A stretch of 64,000 bases of DNA from Cranoglanis bouderius (Eukaryota; Chordata; Actinopteri; Siluriformes; Cranoglanididae): contig CM042544.1 in the NCBI GenBank assembly GCA_023630585.1, forward strand, positions 12,859,756 to 12,923,755. The letters are read 5' to 3'. Each line of letters starts with the position of its first letter. The first letter of the stretch is position 1. Of the stretch, positions 1-10,238 are shown piece by piece. Made by a program: the position numbers and the translations under genes. Under the pieces are notes generated by a model, which was not told the origin of the DNA, ran no database searches, and was given only the letters and a program-made list of their open reading frames with translations.

Positions 1-79
1 GCTCCCTCGCGGCCCTGTCTAGGATAAGCGGTACGGAAAATAGATGGATGAATGGATGGATGGATGGATGTTTGGAAAT
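1..79 (+). mobile_element. Mermaid/V-SINE-type SINE, 3' tail only
   Basis: The sequence GGATAAGCGGTACGGAAAAT followed by a (GATG)n run is the 3' end of the SINE that occurs in fuller form at 44107-44415 (plus) and at 6480, 23085 and 28590 (minus). The rest of the copy lies outside the window. Assignment rests on matching the copies within this window. Confidence 0.7.
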
Positions 80-147
80 CTAAAATAATGGCTCATGCAG
101 GACATCTTCTAAACATCTAAGACAAAAAAAAGTATTAAAAACTAAGT

Positions 148-177
148 GTCTAAGACTTTTGCACAGTAATGTATGTC
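148..177. mobile_element. Terminal-repeat fragment of the TTTTGCACAGTA family
   Basis: A short stretch containing GACTTTTGCACAGTAATGTA resembles the terminal inverted repeat of the elements at 16487, 17004 and 59102. No internal sequence of the family follows, so this is at most a residual end. Confidence 0.35.
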
Positions 178-663
178 TAGTAGAAAATGTCCAGATTGGA
201 CCATGTGAAGGGTTTGCTCAAGCCACCACACATATTTCTTGAAACTGAATGAAACAAACCTCTGCCTCCCACCTCTTTCAAGGCACAGAAGTCGACGCTG
301 AACACTGCTATGACCTTTTAGCTGTCTTGCATTGAACACATTCTTTTAGTCTTGCATTTTGCAGAGCCGTATAAATCTGTCTCAAGACTCAGACTCTATG
401 GCCAGTGTGTTTGTTCGACGTTACTTCTCACCAGGTCTGTATTTTACCTGACACTTGAGCTCATGGAATTTACACGTTTTTTTTGTTTTGTTTCAAAATC
501 GCTAAATCCATTGGTCTCGGCCTTCCGTAACTTCTCCTAAACGTGGGTGATTTGAAGGTGTGTAGCGAATTAAACGCGTGACGTTCTTCTTGGAATTGGC
601 CTGAGTTAAAGACCTTTTCTATTTGTTGTGTATGGAAACTCAAGTAGAAACTGCTTAAGTTGA

Positions 664-812
664 GAAAACAGAGGGTTCTGCATCATTAAGAATAAAAACA
701 GAGGGTTCTGCATCATTAAGAATAAAAACAAAGGGTTCTGCATCATTAAGAATAAAAACAAAGCGTTATGCACCATTAGCGATAAATAACAGAGGGCCAT
801 GCATCGTGTCAT
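664..812. repeat. 30-bp minisatellite, about 4.5 copies
   Basis: A 30-bp unit (GAGGGTTCTGCATCATTAAG plus AATAAAAACA) repeats at 671, 701, 731 and 761, with a decayed partial copy from 791. The first three units are nearly identical and the last two have diverged. Because 30 is a multiple of three, the minus strand reads as a ten-residue repeat (LFLFLMMQNP), which is an artefact of the period and not evidence of a protein. Confidence 0.9.
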
Positions 813-1642
813 GCTGAAATTCTGAACTGGACCTTCAAAAGCACGCGTCTGAGAGAGAAGAAAGACGCGACGTTTTGTTATAGCGCTGAATCCCAATGCC
901 GCTACTGATCCCTTTCCAAAGCCGCAGTGTCGTTTATACACTGTTCTGTAATATTTGTGTGTGCACGAGTGTAAGAATGTTTTCTGTATTGAGGAGGAAA
1001 ATGTTAGATTGATAGAGATTAACCACACGGTGCGGAAGCTGAAAAAAATAGAGGGCGAGCTCAGCATGAGAAAACTGACAAGCCGAGAAAAGGTGTGTGC
1101 GCAAGAAAGAGGCGTAGTGTTAGCCGGGGAACATTATTAGGTTTAATCTGTACCTGACCGCTTTGACAAAGTGATGGTTAGTCCCTCTCTCCCTGTCTGG
1201 AAGCTGTTTATTCAGCCATCTGTGCCCCTCCCCCCCACCACACCCCCACACCTCTGTCAGGTCTATCAATCTGTATTCCTCCTGCTATCTCCTACGGTCG
1301 CTCTTCCCAATAACCTTTCAAATTAAAACTGATTTCCCCATATGCTTTATTGCCACGGATGTCCTGGGAGCATTATTTCCGAGGCAATAACCTCTGACTC
1401 AGTCTGATCCATCTCTGCCTCTCCATCTATCTGGTTTTAATCTTCCTCTTTCCTGCTCTCTCTGCTGGCATGGAGGGCAATACTGGGCCATGGAAGAAAA
1501 AAAAAAATCCATTCAATTTTCTCACTAATCGTTTACAGCAGGGCACTGAAACGGAGCAAGAACATAATCACTGACAAAGCTTCCCCTCTGTCCTCTTTTC
1601 TTCTCGCTCTCTTCTCTTCTCCATTCCATTCTCTCTCTCGAT
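813..1642. other. No gene or repeat recognised
   Basis: Mixed-composition sequence with pyrimidine-rich stretches near 1190-1250 and 1580-1640. I see no exon, RNA gene or known repeat. Confidence 0.5.
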
Positions 1643-1678
1643 CTTTGTGTGTGTGAGTGTGTGTGTGTGTGTGTGTGT
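1643..1678. repeat. (GT)n microsatellite, interrupted
   Basis: Short GT run broken by a GAGT interruption. Confidence 0.9.
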
Positions 1679-2015
1679 TTCTGAGGCTGGAGTGGCAAGA
1701 GGTCTGGCCAGTGGTGAGTGGATTCGCACTTCCGCTCAGAACTACAAACTGCTCCGTCCTCGTGGTGAAGAAGAGACCTGGGGGGTGAATAAGGCTTCGA
1801 TTACATGTCAGACAAACAGGCCGCCTTTATGCACATGAGCTCGGTAAATAGGTTTCGATTTCTAATACTCGACAGATGCGAGTATACGCACACGCACTCG
1901 CATTCATATCCACCGCGTATCCGTGCAAATCCTCGAGAAGCTTTTCTGTCTGTCATAATACACATACACTGTGGAAATTAGATGGGTGAAAAGGCCCAGA
2001 CTAGTTCCTACCTTC

Positions 2016-2017
<2 letters not shown>

Positions 2018-2085
<68 letters not shown>
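2018..2085. repeat. (GT)n then (GA)n compound microsatellite
   Basis: About 25 GT units pass directly into about nine GA units. This GT-to-GA switch recurs at 27734, 53338 and, reversed (CT to CA), at 19423, 27535 and 28170. Confidence 0.95.
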
Positions 2086-2204
2086 TGTTCCTCTTTGCAC
2101 ACATTCACACTGTGGCTTCAAATCCCACTGACAGCTCAGAAGAAAATCAGCTATCAGCTGTTTCAGCTGTACAGTACCTTATAACAAACCACATCAACCT
2201 GTCA

Positions 2205-2242
<38 letters not shown>

Positions 2243-2585
2243 ATGTGTGTGCTTATAGGAGAGAAAGAAATGAGATTATTTGTGAGTAAAATACCTTGAT
2301 GACTATTAATGTGATTATGCGTACCATGTGTTCATAGATCTGTGTGTGTGTGTGTGTGTGTGTGTGCGCGTGTGTGTGTGTGGGTGTGTGTAGGAGAGAG
2401 AGAGATGAGATTGTCTGTCAGTAAAGTACTTTGATCGCTATTAATGTGATTATGTGTGTGTCCATGGATGTGTGTGTGTGTGTGTGTGTGTGTAGGTGAG
2501 AATGGGATTATTTTTTTTTTTTTGAGTAAATTACCCTGATCACTGTTAATATGATTATGCATATGTGTCCATGCATGCATGCATA

Positions 2586-2616
<31 letters not shown>

Positions 2617-2640
2617 GTGTCTGTGTCTGTGTGTGGGTGG
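2205..2640. repeat. Higher-order tandem repeat of about 107-135-bp units, each with a GT tract
   Basis: Three units, near 2207-2341, 2342-2469 and 2470-2576, share the order GT tract, TAGGAGAGA, ATGAGATTATT, GAGTAAA(A)TAC, CTTGAT, TATTAATGTGATTATG and a CCATG segment. A partial fourth GT tract ends near 2640. The non-GT parts clearly align between units, so this is a minisatellite whose unit includes a microsatellite. The third unit has gained a poly-T run. Confidence 0.85.
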
Positions 2641-3573
2641 GTGATTACTCTGTAATGTAATTGTCTTGTAAGGCCGTGACACTGAGAGCTGAGGCTCGTG
2701 GTAATGATGTGGAATTGTGTTGCAGTGGCTGCCGAGCGGAGCATGAAAAGCTCGTTTAAAAAGCAATTCCTGCTGGTGGAACCGCACTTAAATTGTTTTA
2801 TTATTTCATTATGGGCTCCGGTTCGGTTCTTAATGTCCAGGCCATTTGAAAATGCATGCAACGGAGAGAATGAGGGAATATACACTGCGATTCTGTAAAG
2901 AAGGAGTCGCTCATCTGCTTTGTGTCTGATCATCTGCAGCAGTAGATGGATTAGACATGCACTTATATTCAATTTGGAATGTCTGAGATCTCATGTTCTA
3001 CTTTTACTTTTATTCAGAGTCTGCGACTTCAATTCAAAAGTTGCACAAATTGATTTTCACGTTGATATGATTAAAATACCTGTGTGTAGTTCACGCCTCT
3101 GAGGTTGCCAGAGTTTTCTTCAGTTTATGCGTTCGAGATTTGGTCTGCAAATAGCATCTTGACCATTTAAACACATTAAATACGAGTATTTATACTAGAA
3201 AATTTGTACTGAAAAGCAGGGTTTTTTTTTTCTTTTCTTTCCTTCGCTTTCAACAGTAACATAATATGAAATCTATCGTGAAAGCAAGAGACCATTTTAA
3301 AGTAAACAAATAGAAAAGGAAGACTAATAGGATGATATATGAATGAGAAAATGGCGAGCACTGAAATAAACAGCTAATAGCAGTCTAGTGTATTGCTGGT
3401 ATATTGCTGCAAGAATAATCATGGTTATGATGATCACATTAATCACTGGAAACGTGGTTTAATTTAACAATATGGCTTCCACCCTCATTATTCAACAGCG
3501 TATAAAATAGCACTTGATCCAGCACAAAAAAATCGAATTTTTCCAGAGCTGCAGCAAGTGATTAGGCAGGATG
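2641..3573. other. No gene or repeat recognised
   Basis: Unremarkable AT-leaning sequence with homopolymer T runs near 3223. No exon or transposon end was identified before the Tc1-like element that starts at 3574. Confidence 0.5.
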
Positions 3574-4119
3574 CCGAATCAGCCATAGCTGATCATAGCA
3601 TAAAACCGGTGAAGTGACAGGTGAAGTGAATAACATTGATTATCCCGTTACAGTGGCACCTTTCAAGGGGTGGGATATATTAACAGTCAGTTCTTGAAGT
3701 TGATGTGCTGGGTGCAGGAGAAATGGGCAAGTGTAAGGATCTGAGCGACTTTGACAAGAGCCAGATTGTGTTGGCTAGAAGACTGGGTCAGAGCATCTCC
3801 AAAACGGTAGCTCTTCAGCCGTTTCAGGGTGTTCAAGAGTTCAAGGTGTTGACTTGGCCTCTGAATTCAATCTCGATCTCAATCCGATCGAGCATCTGAG
3901 GGATGTGCTGGACAAACAAGTCCGATCCATGGAGGCCCCACCTCGCAACTTACAGGACTTAAAGGATCTGCTGCTAAAATCCTGGCGCCAGATACCACAG
4001 CACACCTTCAGAAGTCTTGTGGAGTCCATGCCTCGACGGCTCAGAGCAGTTTTGGCGGCACAAGGGGGACCTGCACAATGTTAAGCAGGTGGTTTTAATG
4101 TTATGGCTGATCGGTGTAT
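3574..4119 (+). mobile_element. Tc1-like transposon, internally deleted
   Basis: The right end GTTATGGCTGATCGGTGTA matches the ends of the fuller copy at 7492-8685. The left end (AATCAGCCATAGCTGATCAT) is a diverged version of the same terminal repeat, followed by the shared sequence ACAGGTGAAGTGAATAACA. Only about 546 bp remain of an element about 1.2 kb long. The middle of the transposase gene is missing, so the copy is non-autonomous. Confidence 0.88.
3723..4084 (+). pseudogene. Tc1-like transposase remnant, N-terminus joined to C-terminus
   Basis: The start codon follows a segment also present in the 55188 copy. The N-terminal DNA-binding part is readable (MGKCKDLSDFDKSQIV, then RRLGQSISKTV). 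Near 3818-3845 the sequence jumps to the C-terminal part (EFKVLTWP, then, in another frame, DLNPIEHLRDVLDKQVRS and FRSLVESMPRRLRAVL), ending at a TAA. The deletion removes both catalytic aspartates, and the two halves are in different frames. The E-containing motif NPIEHL survives. It cannot encode an active transposase. Confidence 0.88.
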
Positions 4120-5424
4120 TGTGCACCAACAGCTAATTGTGTGCACAGTTTAATGTGGGCACAAGACACTAAACCAAAGTCATGAAATAATAACATGTGC
4201 ATGATGTAGGCTACACTTTTAATTCACTATGTTTAAGCTGTTGAATTAATATAATAATGTAAATGTTTTTGTTTAAGTCAATATGTTCCGCTGTAAAGAA
4301 AACCTGTCCACGGTTTGAAGGATGAGCTGATCAAGCCCTCAACTGTATACAGTTATGGCTCAATTTAATTAAGTGTTGTTCATCATTTTATCCATAAAAA
4401 ATTCAATTCTTAATATAATCAATGTCCACCAAGGACAAAACAAGCTTTCCATGGACTTTACATGGCTGATATGATCAATTAGTTAATACGTACTGTATGT
4501 TTTAAATATTGCCCTTGAATGCAATTTTGTTCGTTTTTTTTTTTTGTGTATTTGTTTGTTTGTTTGTTTTTTTACTTATTTAGGCATACCTTATTTTAAC
4601 ATGCATTGACTTTATTAATTTTTTTTTTAATTTTTTTTTTATAGTTTCTACCTAAATCAAAAAATAAAGGACTATATGTCCAGAAATTGATAGGCAGCAC
4701 GTGGAATGAATATAAATACATTATATAAAAGGTACAAAAAAATGCAAGATGATACTAACCTACACAAATACTTACCAGATTCATGAACAGAATATAATAC
4801 AAATTTATCACCTCTACTTGTGTTATTTTCAAGTGTTCTCAAGAATAATTTTTTGTGTGTTTATAATGCATCACTCACAGGTGACTGCTGAGCACATTAA
4901 AGGGAAATTTTAGCCCGCAGCACAACTGCTTCACTTCCAATCATCACCTCGGTATATAAATGTGTGTGAGGAATCACAAGCAAGGATATGCCTCATTTAT
5001 CGACACATTAAACCCAAGGACAGGCTTGGTGGGGTGAAAATAATACGCAGAATGCTTTGGACTGCAGCGCGTCATAAATCGCAAGCGACCGCGCGTGAAC
5101 AAAATGTGAAAAATAACCGTAGGCACCAAAAGAATTAGAGTCGGAAATATTTAGATGCATGTGATTCGATTTTATTCGGTGTACTGGCGTGCGCACTTCA
5201 GAAAAATATGAGACGCAGAGACACCAAACTCTACAGAGTCCACTCTTTTTCGTGGGTAACTTTAGCACCATCCATCTAAATATTTGATTACCTAATCATG
5301 TATCCATCGATTCTCAGACTACTATCACCATTTTTCAAGAGTCCATGCTGATCATAATTCATAGAGAAAGGGGGAAGAATCTGAATGGAAGCCTCTCTCT
5401 GGTAAAGTGGTAAAGTGGAAATAT
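4120..5424. other. AT-rich stretch, nothing recognised
   Basis: Contains poly-T runs near 4533-4630 and no recognisable exon, RNA gene or transposon. Confidence 0.5.
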
Positions 5425-6110
5425 ATACTCAATAGTCACTTTATAAAGAAACACCTGTATCCCTTTATCCAATTATCCAATCAGCCAATCAGGTGGCAGC
5501 AGTGTAATGCATAAAATCATGCAGATACTGGATAAGAGCTTCGGTTAATTTTCACATCGTACATCAGAATGGGGGGAAAATGTGATCTCTTTGACTGTGG
5601 CATGGTCGTTGGTGCCAGTTTACAAAAAACATCCAGTAAGCAGCAGTTCTGTGGACACAAATGTTTTGTTCATGATAGAGGTCAGAGGAGAATAGCCAAA
5701 CTAGAAAGGCTATGGTAACACAAACATAACGACTCTTTACATCCGTGGTGATCAGAAAAGCATCTCAGAATGCACAACACGTTGAACCTTGGCACACACT
5801 GGGCCTCTTAATGGCAATCGAGCATCCTTTGAAAGCCACAGCGTATCTGAATACTGTTGCTGACCACGTACATCCCTTTATGGCCACAATTTTCTAATGG
5901 ACATGATCATGCGCCAAGTTATCTCATACTAGCTCCATGAACATGACAGTGAGTCCAGAGTACTTCAATCACCAGATGCAATCAACATGAACCAGAATCT
6001 CAACGCACTTGTTTCCAACACCTTGTAGAAACCAGGTCACAAAGACTTTTTGAGAGCAATGAAAGAGTACTGCCCAGTATTACTGTGATGTTCCTAATAA
6101 AGTGTAAATA
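5425..6110 (+). mobile_element. Tc1-like transposon relic, second family
   Basis: Left end CACTTTATAAAGAAACACC and right end ATGTTCCTAATAAAGTG are inverted copies of a terminal repeat of the type CACTTTATTAGGAACA. Inside, a start near 5571 reads MGGKCDLFDCGMVVGA before decaying, and later pieces match transposase fragments in several frames. At about 686 bp it is roughly half of a full element. A related N-terminal relic lies at 14655-15040 on the minus strand. Confidence 0.75.
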
Positions 6111-6479
6111 CAAAGTGTCTTGTATTGACATTTTGTCCATCAGCAACGCTTCACGTTCATTAAATCAGACATAAAAGGCTGAATAGTTCAGATCATAATT
6201 CTGGTACACTGATTATTGCAGGATGAAAATGTGTTAACAGACCAACTGATGTATCAAATGTGCTTGTCAGAGTTTTCTCTCTTATCAGGATCTCATTTTT
6301 TATATACTATACAAAGGACAGATGCTGCTCAGAGAACATCATCTTAAGGACTATTCGGATTGGACATGTTTAACATGGTGAGGTGGGGTAGTGTAATTTA
6401 CCGGAATTACATATCTTCATTTATCTCTTCATCTGTCATGTCAATATTTTTTATTTTTTTGCACATGTCTGGAAAGATT
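6111..6479. other. No feature recognised
   Basis: AT-leaning sequence between a Tc1-like relic and a SINE. Confidence 0.5.
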
Positions 6480-6821
6480 ATCCATCCATACATCCATTTT
6501 CCATACTGCTTATCCCACAGAGGGTCATGGGCGAGCCTGGATACCATCCCAGGGAACTCAGGGCACAGGACACCCTAGACAGGGTGCCAACCCTTTGCAG
6601 GGTACAATCGCACACCCATTCACACACTACAGACAATTCTGAAATGCCAAACAGCCTACGACGCATGTCTTTAGACTGCGGGAGGAAACTGGAGTACCCG
6701 GAGGAAACCCCTTAAGCATGGGGAGAACATGCAAACTCTGCACACACAGGGCGGAGACAGGATTCAAACCCCCAACCCAGGAGGTGCGAGGCAAACCACT
6801 AAGCCACCATGATGTGACCCC
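6480..6821 (-). mobile_element. Mermaid/V-SINE-type tRNA-derived SINE
   Basis: On the minus strand the element begins with a tRNA-like head (GGTGGCTTAGTGGTTTGCCT and a box-B-like GGGTTTGAATCC). It runs through the GGGTTTCCTCC / CAGTCTAAAGACATGCGT body and ends in GGATAAGCAGTATGGAAAAT and a GGATG tail. It is close to full length and diverged from the other copies. Open frames across it come from the repeat. Confidence 0.85.
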
Positions 6822-7491
6822 ACCCCCTGCAAAGATTATGTTTTATTTATTTATTTTAAATATTTTCCAGGTAATACATATTCTGTCTGAATGGACATGT
6901 TGGTAAAGATTCCATTATATCCTGTTTGAAAAGAAGGTTTGCACTTTTTTTTTAGTATAAAGACCTTCCAGGAAGTGCTCTTTTTTATCGACTCCCGGCG
7001 AACCAAAACAAAACCAAGTACTGACTGAGTTTAAAACACATAACAATAAATCTAGATGACATTTAAAAGGTCAGAGAAGTTATGCTTCTATTGAGGTTTT
7101 AGGTAAGTTATACAGTTCCTAGCACAGGTATAGCCTGCAGACATGTTGTGGTCATGTGACCTACTAATGCACAACTTGCCATAGTCCCTACAACAAGCGC
7201 TTATAATAAAGGTTAATCAGTTTGTCAAAATGAAGTGTATGTAGTACATTAGTGTGACAACCATGCATACATTATGAAGACACTCCCATCTCTGTGATTT
7301 ACACAGATCACTTATCACATTATACTACACTATAGTAACTCTCATCTGCTGACATTCATATCATTAAAATCAACAATACAGCCGCTCGCAACCTTGATTG
7401 ACTAAAATTCCAAAACACACAAACTATTCATTAACCAGCAACCATTTGATCACAAACTTTCCTGAAATATTACAGGTATAAGTATAGTGTA
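6822..7491. other. No feature recognised
   Basis: AT-rich sequence between a SINE and a Tc1-like element. Confidence 0.5.
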
Positions 7492-8685
7492 TACACCAAT
7501 CAGCCATAACATTATAACCACCTGCCTAATATTGTGTAGGTCCCTCTTGTGCCACCAAAACAGCTCTGACCTGTCACGGCATGAACTCCACAAGACTTCT
7601 GAAGGTGTGCTGTGGTCTCTGGCACCAAGATGTTAGCAGTAGATCCGTTAAGTCCTGTAAGTTGAGAATTGGGTCCTCTGTGGATCGGACTTGTTTGTCC
7701 AGCACATCCCACAGATACTCGATCGGATTGAGATCTGGTGAATTTGGAGGCCAAGTCAACACCTTGAACTCTGTCATGTTCCTCAAACCATTCCTGAACA
7801 ATTTTTGCAGTGTGACAGGACGCATTATCCTGCTGAAAGAATCCACTGCCATTAGGGAACACCGTTGCCATGAAGGGATGTACTTGGTCTGTAACAATGT
7901 TTAGGTAGGTGGTATGTGTCAAAGTAACATCCACATAAATGCCTGGACCCAAAGTTTCCCAACAGAACATTGCCCAAAGCATCACACTGCCTCTGCCGAC
8001 TTGCCTTCTTCCCATAATGCATCCTGGTGCCATCTCTTCCGCAGGTAAGTGATGCACACGCAACTGGCTGTCCACACGATGTAAAAGAAAACGTGATTCA
8101 TCAGACCAGGCCACCTTCTTCCATTGCTCCATGGTCCAGTTCTGATGCTCATGTGCCCATTGTAGGCGCTTTTGGCGGTGGGCAGGGGTCAGCATGGGCA
8201 CTCTGACTGGTCTGCGGCTATACAGCCCCATACACAGCAAGCTGCGATGCACTGTGTGTTCTGACACCTTTCTATCATAGCCAGCATGAACTATTTGAGC
8301 AATTTGTGCTACAGCAGCTCTTCGCTTCCCACACGCTTCACTGAGCCTTGGGTGTCCATGACCCTGTCGCTAGTTCACTGGTTGTCCTTTCTTAGACTAC
8401 TTTTGGTAGGTACTAACCACTGCATACCGGGAACCCCCCACAAGACCTGCCGTTTTGGAGATGCTCCGACCCAGTCGTCTGACCATCACAATTTGGCCCT
8501 TGACAAAGTCGCTCAGATCCTTACGCCCATTCTTCCTGCTTCCAACACATCAGCTTCGAGAACTGACTGTTCACTTGCTGCCTAATATATCCCACCCCTT
8601 GACAGGTGCCATTGTACTGAGATGAGATAATCAATGTTATTCCTGTCGTCTCTCAGTGGTTGTAATGTTATGGCTGATCGGTGTA
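7492..8685 (-). mobile_element. Tc1-like transposon, near full length
   Basis: The outer ends TACACCAATCAGCCATAAC and GTTATGGCTGATCGGTGTA form inverted repeats flanked by TA, the usual Tc1/mariner target. The element is about 1.2 kb, standard for the superfamily, and encodes a broken transposase on the minus strand. Two shorter relatives lie at 3574-4119 and 55188-55584. The DDE spacing, allowing for the frameshift, appears to be 35 or 36 rather than the Tc1-standard 34, which would fit a DD35E or DD36E (Incomer-like) family. Confidence 0.92.
7525..8530 (-). pseudogene. Tc1-like transposase, frameshifted
   Basis: The start near 8530 reads MGVRI then a stop. About four bases seem lost compared with MGKRKDL-type starts in sister copies. 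The middle is open: first catalytic D in WSDESRFLLH, then GRGSVMLWAMF, then the second D in FQQDNASCHTAKIV. Near 7785 the frame shifts by one and the C-terminal part continues as EFKVLTWPPNSPDLNPIEYL, carrying the third acidic residue. A stop replaces an arginine codon in EFMP*QVRAVL near 7575. DNA-binding domain, both aspartates and the glutamate can all be seen, but no single frame joins them. Confidence 0.9.
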
Positions 8686-9356
8686 TAGTACAGTATATAT
8701 GCACAATAAGTATATAGAGTTACTCCCTTGTTTGAGACCAGAGACTGGATAAGCATAAAGCAAAGTTTAAATTAGTTTAACCACCACTAAAAAGTGCACC
8801 AAGTAGAATATGTACGAAGAGTGTACGAAAACAATATCTGACACCTAAGCCCATGAAAATCCCAAACTGAATCAGCTCGGGTAATCAGAATTATGGGCAG
8901 AAGAGATTTTCAGTGGGATCCTCCAGGTAAAATCAATGCAAGAAACATGTCCACTGATAAAGCTCGCTAGTGACACAGCATTCTAAAGCTGCAACATGAC
9001 ATCAAGAGCTAAAAACATGGCCACATACTGTAATGTATTTTCTGATACTTGATGTATTTTAAAATATTCAAAACATGTTAAAATATATTATGCAACATCG
9101 GGCTGTTATCGATTATTAATTTAGTCATTTCCAGCTGTTTTGCATGACTGGAAATCCGGTGTGTAAATTTCCAGATTTTCCAGAACTATGTGCGTGGAAA
9201 TCTGGCTGAGCATAATGGTGTTATTTAACTGAAGCATCTCATCTCAGCATCTCAAGTGCCCAACCTATTCTCAGCAGTTTTACTCATTCTCTCTTGTTCT
9301 CTGTGTGGCAGAAAATACGGGTGATATCTGAAAATATTTAGGGGACAAAAAGACAA

Positions 9357-9360
<4 letters not shown>
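8686..9360. other. No feature recognised
   Basis: AT-leaning sequence without a recognisable exon or transposon end. Confidence 0.5.

Positions 9361-9435
<75 letters not shown>
9361..9435. repeat. (AC)37 microsatellite
   Basis: Uninterrupted AC run of about 75 bp; a short AC run follows near 9527. Confidence 0.97.
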
Positions 9436-9440
<5 letters not shown>

Positions 9441-10162
9441 AGCCTGACAAGCTGTCACCTACCTTATCAAATTTAACCCATAACCCCAACAATGAAGGTA
9501 TTGCGCTTTCTTCTCTCTCTCCACAACACACACACACACACCCCTGCTGCTTCAAACACACACACATATCCATATGAATACAAGGCAGGAGGTTCCTTTC
9601 AGCCTGTGCTGCATGTGTGTCGCAAAGAACAGAGAGGGGAATGAAACCCCTCTGCTTTTAAGAGTTTAGCATTATAATACGGCGAAATCTCTGGAATGAA
9701 TTGCTTGAAATTCCAATATCAACCTTAAACACCCCTTTTCTTCTACACCCAGTGAGTACCGCTTTGAGCGGGATTCCTCCAAATTGCTGCCCATCCAACT
9801 CAATGGACCATGACTGTGCTTCATACGGGGCATCAGAGGAGGCTGTGGGTCCCGTGAGAGACAGAGTGAGGGAGAAATAGCTGGATAAATGAAAAATGTA
9901 AGTCTCCCCTGTGTGAATGTAAGCCGTTCTACTTTCCCCCGTGGCTCCTCTGAGCCAGGGATTTATGCTAGTCCTCTTACACACTGTCAGCCGCACACTC
10001 CGAGATCCCACACTTCTCCTTCTCTGAAGCTCCATTTAGTCATCTGTCTGTCTCTCTTTATAGCTGCTGGATCTAACCACTTATCTCTTTCAATAGTCTG
10101 TCTGTTTAACTAGGCCTCACATGGGCCTATAATGTGTGTTTGGTTGTGTGTGGATTGAGGGG

Positions 10163-10238
10163 GGGGGGCACGTTGGTGCTGTAGAGGAGGGCACGTTGGT
10201 GCTTTAGAGGAGGCCACGTTGGTGCTTTAGAGAAGCTG
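10163..10238. repeat. 29-bp minisatellite, about 2.6 copies
   Basis: Repeated unit built on CACGTTGGTGCTTTAGAGGA, preceded by a G9 run. Copies differ at one or two positions. Confidence 0.85.

Noticed and set aside
664..812. CRISPR-like array of 30-bp repeats
   Set aside because: Units are contiguous with no spacers, and the DNA is eukaryotic; it is a minisatellite.
2332..2972. Two open frames of more than 150 codons on the minus strand
   Set aside because: They translate GT/CA repeats (poly-HT) and flanks; composition artefact.
6480..6821. Possible tRNA gene on the minus strand
   Set aside because: Box-A/B-like sequences belong to a SINE head followed by a SINE body and tail repeated elsewhere in the window; no cloverleaf was supported.
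9631..9651. Hairpin AGAGGGGAATGAAACCCCTCT as a terminator or miRNA
   Set aside because: Arms of only seven bases, no context; likely chance.
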